64,000 nt of DNA from Flavobacterium sp. Root901 (GTDB lineage Bacteria; Bacteroidota; Bacteroidia; Flavobacteriales; Flavobacteriaceae): NCBI RefSeq assembly GCF_001429765.1, contig NZ_LMJB01000007.1, forward strand, positions 308,780-372,779. Direction: 5' to 3'. Positions 26,402 to 34,480 of the stretch are shown piece after piece. The translations under genes and the position numbers were made by a program. Positions within the stretch are counted from its first letter, which is position 1. Each line of letters begins with the position of its first letter. Below the pieces are notes generated by a model. The model made no database searches, was not told where the DNA came from, and was given only the letters and a program-made list of their open reading frames with translations.

Positions 26402-28000
26402 TTACTTTGTAACTCGAAACCAGTCTATTGCCACATTGCCGGAATCATTTGTAATTTTTTCGCTTAAAGCAAAAAGTCCGATTTTGGCACCAATCCATTT
26501 TCCTTCTTTAGAAATAAAATCATTTCCAATTGGTTCATAACTTTTATCATCTAAACTATAAAAGAAACTGCAGACACCACCTTTCTTAACTGTCACTTTC
26601 AAATAAATGGTATTGTTAGAAATTAAAATCGATTTTGTTTCTGTTTCTGAAACCGTTTTATTAAATGTTCCTGTTTTTTGATTCAGATATAATTTTCCAT
26701 TTTCATTCTTAAAACATAAATAACTATAATCTAATCCCATTATGATTAATCCCGTCGATTCCCCATTTAATCTTGAATTAAAAGTTAATCTGGCTGCAGC
26801 CGAAAATTCTTCAGCAGGAAATTTTTGCAAAAGCAGATTCGGAGCATCAAATATATTTTTGCTGTCTTTTATTGTAGGCAGACAAAACAAATTCAAATAA
26901 CCCAGACTTGTTGGAAATCCCCAATTTGTTTTAGAATTGGCCTGCCATTGCCATTGTAAACCCAGCTTTGGTTCGTTAAACTCATCTGAAGCTGTAGGAT
27001 TTTCAACAGGATATTTTTTTCCTACATTTGGTTTTTTAAAAGTCGTTATCGGTTCTCCAATTCCGTTTTTATCGAAATCCTGTCCCATAACCGGCCAGTC
27101 ATTTTCCCATTTCACAGGCTGTAAATGAACAATTCTTCCGTAAGCTCCTTTATCCTGAAAATGAATAAACCAGTCTTCACCAGTTTGTGTCTGAACCCAC
27201 GCTCCCTGATGCGGACCATTAACAGAAGTTGTTCCCTGTTCTAAAACTTTTTTCTTTTCATAAGGTCCAAAAACATTTTTAGATCTTAAAACAGTCTGCC
27301 AGCCAGTTGCAACACCGCCTGCAGGAGCAAAAATGTAATAGTAATTATTTCGCTTATAAAATTTCGGACCTTCGATTGTTCCTTCTCCGTCATGGCCGTC
27401 AATTACCATTACTTCATCATTATTCACGATTGTACCTTCAGGATTCATGGTACAAACCACTAATAAACTTTTTATCTGAGCACGGCTTCCGGCAAATGCG
27501 TGTACCAAATAAGCTTTTCCGTCATTATCCCAAAGCGGACTCGGATCTATCAGTCCGGTTCCTGCTTTTACCAGCAACGGCTCCGACCATGGTCCTTCGG
27601 CTTTTTTGGCTTTAATCATATAAATTCCAAAATCAGGATCGGGGTAATAAATATAAAATTCTTTGTTATGAAAAGTAATACTTGGTGCCCAGACACCATT
27701 TCCATGCTGTACTTTATCGTAAGTATCAAATGGAGGCTGTTTTGGCAGCGCATAACTTAAAATCTTCCAGTTAACCAGATCTTTAGAATGCAAAATTGGT
27801 AATCCCGGAATGCAGTTAAAAGACGATGCCGTCATATAAAAATCATCTCCAACCCGAACCACATCAGGATCTGAATAATCAGCATGAATAATTGGATTTG
27901 TATACGTTCCGTCTCCATTGTCCGGTGTCCAGACTTGTGCCGTGTTTTTCTGTATAGAAAAAACGGAAAGAAAAAGAAAGATGATTTTTATGTTTTTCAT
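26402..28000 (-). CDS. Glycoside hydrolase family 43 (arabinofuranosidase/xylosidase-like)
   Basis: This 532-residue secreted enzyme has a GH43 five-bladed propeller at about 30-330. Catalytic candidates are base Asp44 in ADYSDPDVVR, a pKa-modulating Asp in GLIDPSPLWD and the acid Glu in GTIEGPKFYKR. Residues about 340-532 form a beta-sandwich (ENPTASDEFNEPKLGLQWQW to GNVAIDWFRV) of the kind attached to GH43 subfamilies acting on arabinose or xylose side chains. In a pectin locus it probably removes arabinosyl or galactosyl side chains. The exact linkage cannot be read from sequence. Confidence 0.88.
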   Translation of the reverse strand: MKNIKIIFLFLSVFSIQKNTAQVWTPDNGDGTYTNPIIHADYSDPDVVRVGDDFYMTASSFNCIPGLPILHSKDLVNWKILSYALPKQPPFDTYDKVQHGNGVWAPSITFHNKEFYIYYPDPDFGIYMIKAKKAEGPWSEPLLVKAGTGLIDPSPLWDNDGKAYLVHAFAGSRAQIKSLLVVCTMNPEGTIVNNDEVMVIDGHDGEGTIEGPKFYKRNNYYYIFAPAGGVATGWQTVLRSKNVFGPYEKKKVLEQGTTSVNGPHQGAWVQTQTGEDWFIHFQDKGAYGRIVHLQPVKWENDWPVMGQDFDKNGIGEPITTFKKPNVGKKYPVENPTASDEFNEPKLGLQWQWQANSKTNWGFPTSLGYLNLFCLPTIKDSKNIFDAPNLLLQKFPAEEFSAAARLTFNSRLNGESTGLIIMGLDYSYLCFKNENGKLYLNQKTGTFNKTVSETETKSILISNNTIYLKVTVKKGGVCSFFYSLDDKSYEPIGNDFISKEGKWIGAKIGLFALSEKITNDSGNVAIDWFRVTK

Positions 28001-28104
28001 TTTTTACTTTTTAGTTAAACCCGACAGGTTTTATTTTCAATTGATGTTATGTCGGCGAAATTATAAATGACGTAAATTCATAACCCTGACTCATAACTCA
28101 AAAA

Positions 28105-29325
28105 TTATCTATTCAATTCCAAAGCGGCCAAAATAAAAGGTCCGGTTGCTTTAGGATCATTATCTTTTTTTCTTTCGTTCACATAATACTCATAAGAACC
28201 GTCGCGATATGGATTTCCTCCTAAACCAGCAACCTGACAGCAGTTTGTTAAAGTAATTCCGCCATCTTCATCAACCTTTTTGATTAAGACTTTCGTTAAT
28301 CCGTCAAAAGCTTTGTTTGCCAGTTTTTTATATTTTGAAGGTAAATATCCTTTGTTTGCTCCTTTTGCAAAAGCATAAGAAAACATTGCAGATCCTGAAG
28401 CTTCTAAGTAATTTCCTTTTTCCCCGCCTTTGTCTGTAACCTGATACCACAAACCCGATTTATCCTGATATTTTGCCAAAGCTGCAGAAACATTATTCAG
28501 GTATTTAATTAATTCGGCTCTTTTTGGATGTTCTTTTGGCATATAATCTAACACATCAACCAATGCCATTACATACCAGCCCAGAGCTCTCGACCAGAAG
28601 TTTGGAGAATTTCCTGTTTCTTTATTTGCCCACGGCATTTCTTTACTTTCGTCCCAGCCGTGATATAACAATCCTGTTTTTGGATCCGTGGCATGAAGTT
28701 GAATCAATTCAAATTGTTTGGCAATATCATCGAAACTTTTACCGTTTTCAAACGTCGCTGTGTATTGTGCATAAAATGGTTCTCCCATATATAAACCGTC
28801 CAGCCACATTTGATTTGGATAAATCTGTTTGTGCCAAAATCCGCCGCTCGCTGTTCTTGGCTGTTCTGCCAATTGTTTGCGAACTAACTGCATTGCTTTC
28901 AAATATTTATCCTGTTTTGATTCGGCATAAATATCAAAAAGCAAACGTCCGGGTACAACCAAATCAATATTGTATTTATCAAATTCATAGGTTTTAATAC
29001 TTCCGTCTTCCTGAACTAATTCATCTACATAGGCTCTTACATAAGCTTTGTAGCGCGGATCCGGATTTTTTTTGTACAATTCTTCTATCGAATGCAAAAC
29101 TAAAGCGTGAACATAATCCCATTTTGGCTTTTTAGAATCGTCCAGCATATAGCTTTCTGTATGACGCTTCATTAAGGTTAAAGCCATTTTATCTGACCAT
29201 TTCATTTCTTTAGAAATAACAATTTCTTTTTTTGCCGTTTCCTGAGAAATCACTTTACAGTTTGTGAAAGCCAGTAAACAAACCAATAAAACCGACATTA
29301 CACTTTGTTTTCTACTATTCTTCAT
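28105..29325 (-). CDS. Unsaturated rhamnogalacturonyl hydrolase (GH105), lipoprotein
   Basis: This 406-residue GH105 protein has a lipoprotein-like signal (LLVCLLAFTNCKVISQ). GH105 enzymes hydrate the double bond at the non-reducing end of lyase products and release 4-deoxy-unsaturated galacturonate. Family features include KPKWDYVHALV, GGFWHKQIYPNQMWLDGLYM with its catalytic Asp, FWSRALGWYVMALVDVLDY and GGNPYRDGSYEYYVNE. It follows a diverged paralogue by 23 bases. The released unsaturated uronate is the substrate for KduI. Confidence 0.9.
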   Translation of the reverse strand: MKNSRKQSVMSVLLVCLLAFTNCKVISQETAKKEIVISKEMKWSDKMALTLMKRHTESYMLDDSKKPKWDYVHALVLHSIEELYKKNPDPRYKAYVRAYVDELVQEDGSIKTYEFDKYNIDLVVPGRLLFDIYAESKQDKYLKAMQLVRKQLAEQPRTASGGFWHKQIYPNQMWLDGLYMGEPFYAQYTATFENGKSFDDIAKQFELIQLHATDPKTGLLYHGWDESKEMPWANKETGNSPNFWSRALGWYVMALVDVLDYMPKEHPKRAELIKYLNNVSAALAKYQDKSGLWYQVTDKGGEKGNYLEASGSAMFSYAFAKGANKGYLPSKYKKLANKAFDGLTKVLIKKVDEDGGITLTNCCQVAGLGGNPYRDGSYEYYVNERKKDNDPKATGPFILAALELNR

Positions 29326-29348
29326 TTCAAAATATATTTTTAATTCTA

Positions 29349-30539
29349 CTATTTTTCTAATTCAGTTGAAGCCAATAAAAAGGCTCCCAAACCTATTGCT
29401 CCATTCTCTTTTGTTTTGGCAATAAGATAATAATCATTTGTACCGTCCCTAAAAGGTTTTCCGCCTAAACCAACATTTGAGGAAACATTGAGAATATTGA
29501 CTTCTCCTTTTTTATCAACTTTGACAAATTCTTTGACAAAACTGTCAAATGATTTTTTGGCTTCTTTTTTATAACTTGAAGACAAATAACCTTTTCGTGC
29601 ACCTTTTGCAAAAGCATAAATAATCATAACGGAAGCTGATGGTTCTGTATAATTTGCATACAATTGCGTTTTATCTGCAACCTGATACCATAATCCGGAA
29701 TCGCTTTTGTAGTCATTTACATTTTTTGAAATTTCATTTAAATACTGCACCAAAACTTTATATTTTGGATGGGATTTAGGAAAATAATCCAGCGTTTCGA
29801 CCAAAGCCATCATGTACCAGCCAATACCGCGTCCCCATACGGTTGGCGAAGTTCCCGTTTGTTTGTCCGCCCAGGCAATTTCTTTACTTTCGTCCCAGGC
29901 CTGATAAACCAATCCCGATTTCTTATCAATCATATGATCGTGAACTAATTCAAACTGTCTGGCGATATCATCCAGGCTTCTTCCTTTTTCATATTTAACG
30001 GTAAACTGTGTATAAAAAGGTTCAGCCATATACAATCCGTCAATCCACATTTGATTTGGATAAATTTGTTTGTGCCAAAATCCTCCACTTGGTGTTCTGG
30101 GCTGATTTTCCAATTGATTTCTCAGTTTTCCCGTAATCTCAAAATAACGTGAATCTTTTGTAATCTCATATAAATTAAAGAGCAGTTTTCCCGGGTTTAG
30201 ACAATCAATATTGTATTCTTTACTATCGTACTTTTTAAGATTTCCGTTGGTGTCAATCATCCCGTCAACATAACTTTTTATGTAGTCGAGATATTTTTTA
30301 TCCTTTGTTTTTTCATATAATTTTTCAAAACCAGACAATACAAAACCCATTTTATAATCCCATTTTGGACTGTCGTTGCCATCAAGTTTCCATGCTTCTG
30401 GATATTTATCTAAAATAGAAAGTGCAGTTCTTTCAGACCATTTCAAATTATCAGGAAGAACATTTTCAGGATTGTTTTGCGCAATTGCAAAACCGCTGAA
30501 AAGCAGCAGTAATACTAGGACTATTTTTTTATGCTTCAT
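29349..30539 (-). CDS. Unsaturated rhamnogalacturonyl hydrolase (GH105), second copy
   Basis: This 396-residue GH105 protein has a Sec signal peptide (IVLVLLLLFSGFAIAQ) rather than a lipobox. It keeps the family blocks SPKWDYKMGFV, GGFWHKQIYPNQMWIDGLYM (catalytic Asp), VWGRGIGWYMMALVETLDY and GGKPFRDGTNDYYL. The tandem pair looks like an old duplication, since identity is concentrated at the catalytic blocks. Different signals suggest different locations (periplasm versus membrane anchor) or different substrates, such as unsaturated GalA-GalA versus GalA-Rha. Confidence 0.9.
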   Translation of the reverse strand: MKHKKIVLVLLLLFSGFAIAQNNPENVLPDNLKWSERTALSILDKYPEAWKLDGNDSPKWDYKMGFVLSGFEKLYEKTKDKKYLDYIKSYVDGMIDTNGNLKKYDSKEYNIDCLNPGKLLFNLYEITKDSRYFEITGKLRNQLENQPRTPSGGFWHKQIYPNQMWIDGLYMAEPFYTQFTVKYEKGRSLDDIARQFELVHDHMIDKKSGLVYQAWDESKEIAWADKQTGTSPTVWGRGIGWYMMALVETLDYFPKSHPKYKVLVQYLNEISKNVNDYKSDSGLWYQVADKTQLYANYTEPSASVMIIYAFAKGARKGYLSSSYKKEAKKSFDSFVKEFVKVDKKGEVNILNVSSNVGLGGKPFRDGTNDYYLIAKTKENGAIGLGAFLLASTELEK

Positions 30540-30554
30540 ATTTATATCTTTTTT

Positions 30555-30771
30555 GCCACAGATTTCACAGATTAAATGGATTATTCTTTACTAACTTTTA
30601 AACACACAGAAACATAGTTTTCTGAAACTTTAATAAAAAGGCGTTTGAGAAGCCAGCTTCTTTTTTATACTCTTTTAAAACTAAATAAAATCTATGTTTC
30701 TATGTGTTAAATAGTTTTCTCGCAGATTCAGCAGGTTTTTTATCTTTTTGATCCTTTAATCTGTGACAAAA
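30555..30771. repeat. Large nested inverted repeat upstream of the GH105 genes
   Basis: The outer arms CACAGATTAAA (30566-30576) and TTTAATCTGTG (30755-30765) are perfect. The inner arms AACACACAGAAACATAG (30601-30617) and CTATGTTTCTATGTGTT (30692-30708) pair with one mismatch over 17 bp. The whole gap could fold as one long hairpin in the message. It separates the susCD-side genes from the GH105/GH43 genes. Confidence 0.8.
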
Positions 30772-30776
30772 ACAAT

Positions 30777-31742
30777 TTACATTTTACCTTTTTTATTCAG
30801 GATTTCTAATTGCGCATCTAAATATTTCACAAATTCTTCCTGAGATTTAATTCCGTTTTGTTCTTGTTCCCAGGCACCTAAAAGATAAAAAGAAGTTTCC
30901 TTAGTTGTTGGTTTAAAAATCAATAAATAATCCAAATCAGTATCGGCAATATTTTCGATTGTTTTTACTTCATAAAAAATTGCCATTCCTAATTTATCCG
31001 GCACCAATGATTGTGTTCCGTAAGTAGCCAGATAAGCCCATTTTTTGTTTTTGCTTTCCTTTTTAAGCAATTCTGTATTCTTTTGTTTTACAATTCCCGT
31101 GCAGATTCCTTTAATTTCTTTTGAAGCCTGAATCGTATGTTTTGTATACAGCTGATCTGGTTTTATGGTTAATACAGAAGTAAAATCAATTTTATCCGAA
31201 GCTGTTTTCCAGCCGTAGTAATTCACTTTTACACCAGACTGATCATTTTTATTTACAACCGCTGCAATTGTAGAATCGACTTCGCGGAAATGCAGCTTTT
31301 CATTGTTTAAATAACGATCAATAGAACCAATTCCAATTCCTTTTCCGGCTTTTAGAATATCTGCTCCCCAATCACTCATTTCGTGATAAGAATCAAAATT
31401 ATCCTGTCCAACTTTCGGCAAAATCATTTCAGATGTTTTCTTTCCAAAAATATCAATAGCATTTCTCCAGTCTAAATACAAACGATATCCTATTCTGTTA
31501 TTTTCCCAGCCCGGACCTTCATAACGAATATCAAAAGAATGGTCTGTATGTTCCGGAGCCAGTTTTAAACGGTCAACATTTTTAAAAGCTGTTCCGCCAA
31601 TGTATTTACGTCCTTCCCAGTGCCCGTCTGTTTTTGCAGAAATTTCAGCATATGTTTTGGCCGTTTTAATATCATACTTTTGGGCATTAACCGACGTAAA
31701 GCCAATTAAAAATAAAGCTGCGACTGTGATTTTTGTTTTCAT
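30777..31742 (-). CDS. DUF4861 family secreted protein
   Basis: This 321-residue protein has a signal peptide (ITVAALFLIGFTSVNAQ). The DUF4861 core FDIRYEGPGWENNRIGYRLY leads into LDWRNAIDIFGKK and YHEMSDWGADILKAGKGIGI. It is shorter than the relative at 18956-20245 and lacks that protein's extra N-terminal domain. The gene follows the alpha/beta esterase by 11 bases in the susCD operon. DUF4861 proteins recur next to GH105 in pectin loci, so a role on rhamnogalacturonan fragments is likely, but no activity is known to me. Confidence 0.85.
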   Translation of the reverse strand: MKTKITVAALFLIGFTSVNAQKYDIKTAKTYAEISAKTDGHWEGRKYIGGTAFKNVDRLKLAPEHTDHSFDIRYEGPGWENNRIGYRLYLDWRNAIDIFGKKTSEMILPKVGQDNFDSYHEMSDWGADILKAGKGIGIGSIDRYLNNEKLHFREVDSTIAAVVNKNDQSGVKVNYYGWKTASDKIDFTSVLTIKPDQLYTKHTIQASKEIKGICTGIVKQKNTELLKKESKNKKWAYLATYGTQSLVPDKLGMAIFYEVKTIENIADTDLDYLLIFKPTTKETSFYLLGAWEQEQNGIKSQEEFVKYLDAQLEILNKKGKM

Positions 31743-31753
31743 TTTATGGTAAA

Positions 31754-32689
31754 TTATTTGAATATCTTGTTTAGAAAATTTGTGGTGTAAAGAACGGTTT
31801 GGTCAAACCAGGGCTGAAAAAACCAAAAAGAATGAGGCGAGTTTTCGATAGTATGAACCTCATTGTAAATTTTATTTTGATTTAAAATCTTTATCACATC
31901 GTCTCTTCCGGCATGAAACCTGTCAATACTGCTGTTGATAAACAAAATTGGCGGTGTATTTTTATCGGCATGATTTAAAGCCGAAGCATTTTTCCAGTTT
32001 TCCGTTTTTTCTTCATAAGAACCTCCGAGCCAAAATGAAGCCATTTCGCCTTCTGAAGATTCCGGATGCCTGAATGCCAAAACTCCGTCAACATTAATAA
32101 TCGCATTTACTTTTGAAGATCCTTTACTTTTACCGGAAGGATCATCAAAAGCCGGATTTTCATTTGTCGTACCAATCAAAGCTGCCATTTGCCCGCCTGA
32201 AGAACAGCCTAAAACCGCAATTTTGTCTGGATGAACTTTGAATTTCGCTGCATTATCTTTTATAAATTTAATAGCATTTTTTACATCATAAATTCCGTGT
32301 GGATATTTCGCTTCAAGTGATAACCTGTATTCTATTGTAAAACACGAATAACCTTTTGAAGCAATTTCTTTTGCCAAAAGATTCATTTGGTTTTTATTTC
32401 CTGATCTCCAGCCGCCGCCGTGAATCATAATAACCGCCGGATTTCTTTTTTTTGTTTTGTACACAAACGCATCTAGATGCAATGCTCTTTCATTTTCCTG
32501 AGAATAAATAATATCTAAACTTTGATCAATATTGTTGCTTGTTTGAACTGCCGGAATTGTTATTGAAGGGTATTTTTTGATGAGTTTATTATACGTGCTT
32601 TTTACCGTGTACGAAGTGTCGACACTGTACGTATTCTGCGCCTTGGCTACGCAGGAAAACAGAAATAAAATCAATACAATCTTTCGCAT
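31754..32689 (-). CDS. Secreted alpha/beta hydrolase, probable carbohydrate esterase
   Basis: This 311-residue protein has a short signal peptide (IVLILFLFSCVAKAQ). It has the oxyanion motif MIHGGGWRSGNKNQ, the nucleophile elbow VLGCSSGGQMAAL and a catalytic histidine in ENSPHSFWFF. It belongs to the BD-FAE/esterase-lipase group common in polysaccharide loci. Its position between susD and the DUF4861 gene suggests it removes acetyl (or feruloyl) groups from pectin. Substrate is not determined by sequence. Confidence 0.82.
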   Translation of the reverse strand: MRKIVLILFLFSCVAKAQNTYSVDTSYTVKSTYNKLIKKYPSITIPAVQTSNNIDQSLDIIYSQENERALHLDAFVYKTKKRNPAVIMIHGGGWRSGNKNQMNLLAKEIASKGYSCFTIEYRLSLEAKYPHGIYDVKNAIKFIKDNAAKFKVHPDKIAVLGCSSGGQMAALIGTTNENPAFDDPSGKSKGSSKVNAIINVDGVLAFRHPESSEGEMASFWLGGSYEEKTENWKNASALNHADKNTPPILFINSSIDRFHAGRDDVIKILNQNKIYNEVHTIENSPHSFWFFQPWFDQTVLYTTNFLNKIFK

Positions 32690-32794
32690 TAAAAATCAAT
32701 TTACATTTTTAGTTAAGAAAGAGTCTGGCATTTTTTGCCAAACTCCTTTTTAACTTCTTCAAAAAACAAATAGTCTCAAAAAACTAAAAAATTA

Positions 32795-34468
32795 CTAATA
32801 ACCAGGATTTTGAGGAAAATCTTTATTTTGGTTTAAGTCCAATGCCACTTGCGGAATTGGTCTTAAAATTTTAAGTTGTCCACCCACACCAACAAAATTT
32901 GATGCTTTAATTTTATAATTATGAGCCGATGCTCTTGCCACCAATGTTCCGGTACGTTTTAAATCGAACCAGCGTTTGTATTCACCTAACAGCTCTCTTC
33001 CTCTCTCATCTAAAATATAATCGATATTGAATTCTGCTAATGTGGCATTGGCAACACCTGCTCTTCTTCTTACTTCGTTTAAACGATCCAGCCCAGTTCC
33101 TGGCTGTCCTGCTTTTAAATAAGCTTCTGCAGCGATTAAATACGTTTCTCCAAGTCTCGAAACAATAATATCTCTCGTGCTTACAGGTCCTGTACTTGAA
33201 GGTGTTGTAGGATCCGGATCATCAAATTTCTTAACCGGAATAGTATAGCAATCCAGATTTTTAATTAAAGTATGCGCTGCAGAATATTCTCCCCAAGGAT
33301 GGTATACAAATGTTGCAGATAATCTGGAAGCATTGGCTGTCATCCAGGCAGTTTTATCGGCAGGCGTAAACCATTTTGGTTCGTAAAAATGTCTGACTTT
33401 TAAGGAAGCCGGATTGGTACTTCTGTAATATGGATAATACAAAACATTTTTTGTAACACCATTTGTAGTTTCCGGACCTTCTAAAATTTCTGTCATAAAA
33501 GTTCCTTCCCATCTTTTATCTCCTTTTTCATAAAGACCCAAAGCGTAATCAGTCGGACATAAATTATAACTTCTTAACGGCGCGCCGGTTTCTGCTCCGC
33601 CTAAATAAGAACTGAAATAATAAAACTGATTATTTCCTAATGTTGTCGGACTTGTACTTGTTGAAGCTTTGTCGTATTGAACTGAGAAAATAGTTTCGGC
33701 ATTTAAATCATTTCCCGGTTTAAATAACTGATCGAAAGATATAGCGAGAGTTTGTCCGCCAATTGCAGCATCGGCATAAGCGGCAGCTTTTGTAAAATCA
33801 TCGGCTTTGCCAAAAGTTTCATATCCTCTGGTTAAATAAACTTTTGCCAGTAAATCGTTTACCGCTCTTTTGTTTACTTTTCCTGTTGTGCCGTATGAAT
33901 TTGTTCCAACACTTGCCAGAGCTGCATCTAAGTCACTTATAATTTGTGTGTATACTTCTTCTGCCGTATTTCTTTTAAAAGATAAAACGGGCGTCGTAAT
34001 ATTTTCATTTACAATAGGTACTCCGCCATAAGTCTGCACTAATAAGAAATAAGCATTTGCTCTTAAAAATCTGGCCTCGCCAACCAAAGTGCTTAAATTA
34101 GCGGTCTGTTCTGTAATTGTTGAATAATACATTGTTTTATTAACAGACTGAATAAGCTGATAGCAAGAATTATATAAATCTTCTACATTGGTCGAAGACG
34201 GAATTAAAAGCGTGTACTGACTTAATCCTGCAGGTTCCGGCGTTCTGCCTTCTGCATACATGTCTGTTCCGGCTTCAAATAACCATGGGTTTCCGCCGTA
34301 AATTCCTTTTAACCATGCATAATTGGTATTCACTAAAAGCTGAAATCCGGATGCGGTTTTATATGTACCATCGGCAGGAACATTTGAAAGGCTTTCCTCG
34401 TCGATATAATTACTGCAAGAGCTTAAAACTGCCACAGCTATTCCTAACATTATTATTATTTTTTTCAT
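32795..34468 (-). CDS. SusD/RagB-family glycan-binding lipoprotein
   Basis: This 557-residue protein has a lipobox (GIAVAVLSSCSNY) and the SusD helical N-terminal repeats (LYNSCYQLIQSVNKTMYY, VGEARFLRANAYFLLVQTYG). The C-terminal region has ETYLIAAEAYLKAGQPGTG, LDRLNEVRRRAG and DERGRELLGEYKRWFDLKRTG. It caps the SusC transporter and binds oligosaccharides at the cell surface. It lies 12 bases after susC. The embedded enzymes suggest the ligand is oligogalacturonide or rhamnogalacturonan. Confidence 0.95.
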   Translation of the reverse strand: MKKIIIMLGIAVAVLSSCSNYIDEESLSNVPADGTYKTASGFQLLVNTNYAWLKGIYGGNPWLFEAGTDMYAEGRTPEPAGLSQYTLLIPSSTNVEDLYNSCYQLIQSVNKTMYYSTITEQTANLSTLVGEARFLRANAYFLLVQTYGGVPIVNENITTPVLSFKRNTAEEVYTQIISDLDAALASVGTNSYGTTGKVNKRAVNDLLAKVYLTRGYETFGKADDFTKAAAYADAAIGGQTLAISFDQLFKPGNDLNAETIFSVQYDKASTSTSPTTLGNNQFYYFSSYLGGAETGAPLRSYNLCPTDYALGLYEKGDKRWEGTFMTEILEGPETTNGVTKNVLYYPYYRSTNPASLKVRHFYEPKWFTPADKTAWMTANASRLSATFVYHPWGEYSAAHTLIKNLDCYTIPVKKFDDPDPTTPSSTGPVSTRDIIVSRLGETYLIAAEAYLKAGQPGTGLDRLNEVRRRAGVANATLAEFNIDYILDERGRELLGEYKRWFDLKRTGTLVARASAHNYKIKASNFVGVGGQLKILRPIPQVALDLNQNKDFPQNPGY

Positions 34469-34480
34469 TTGATATCTTTA

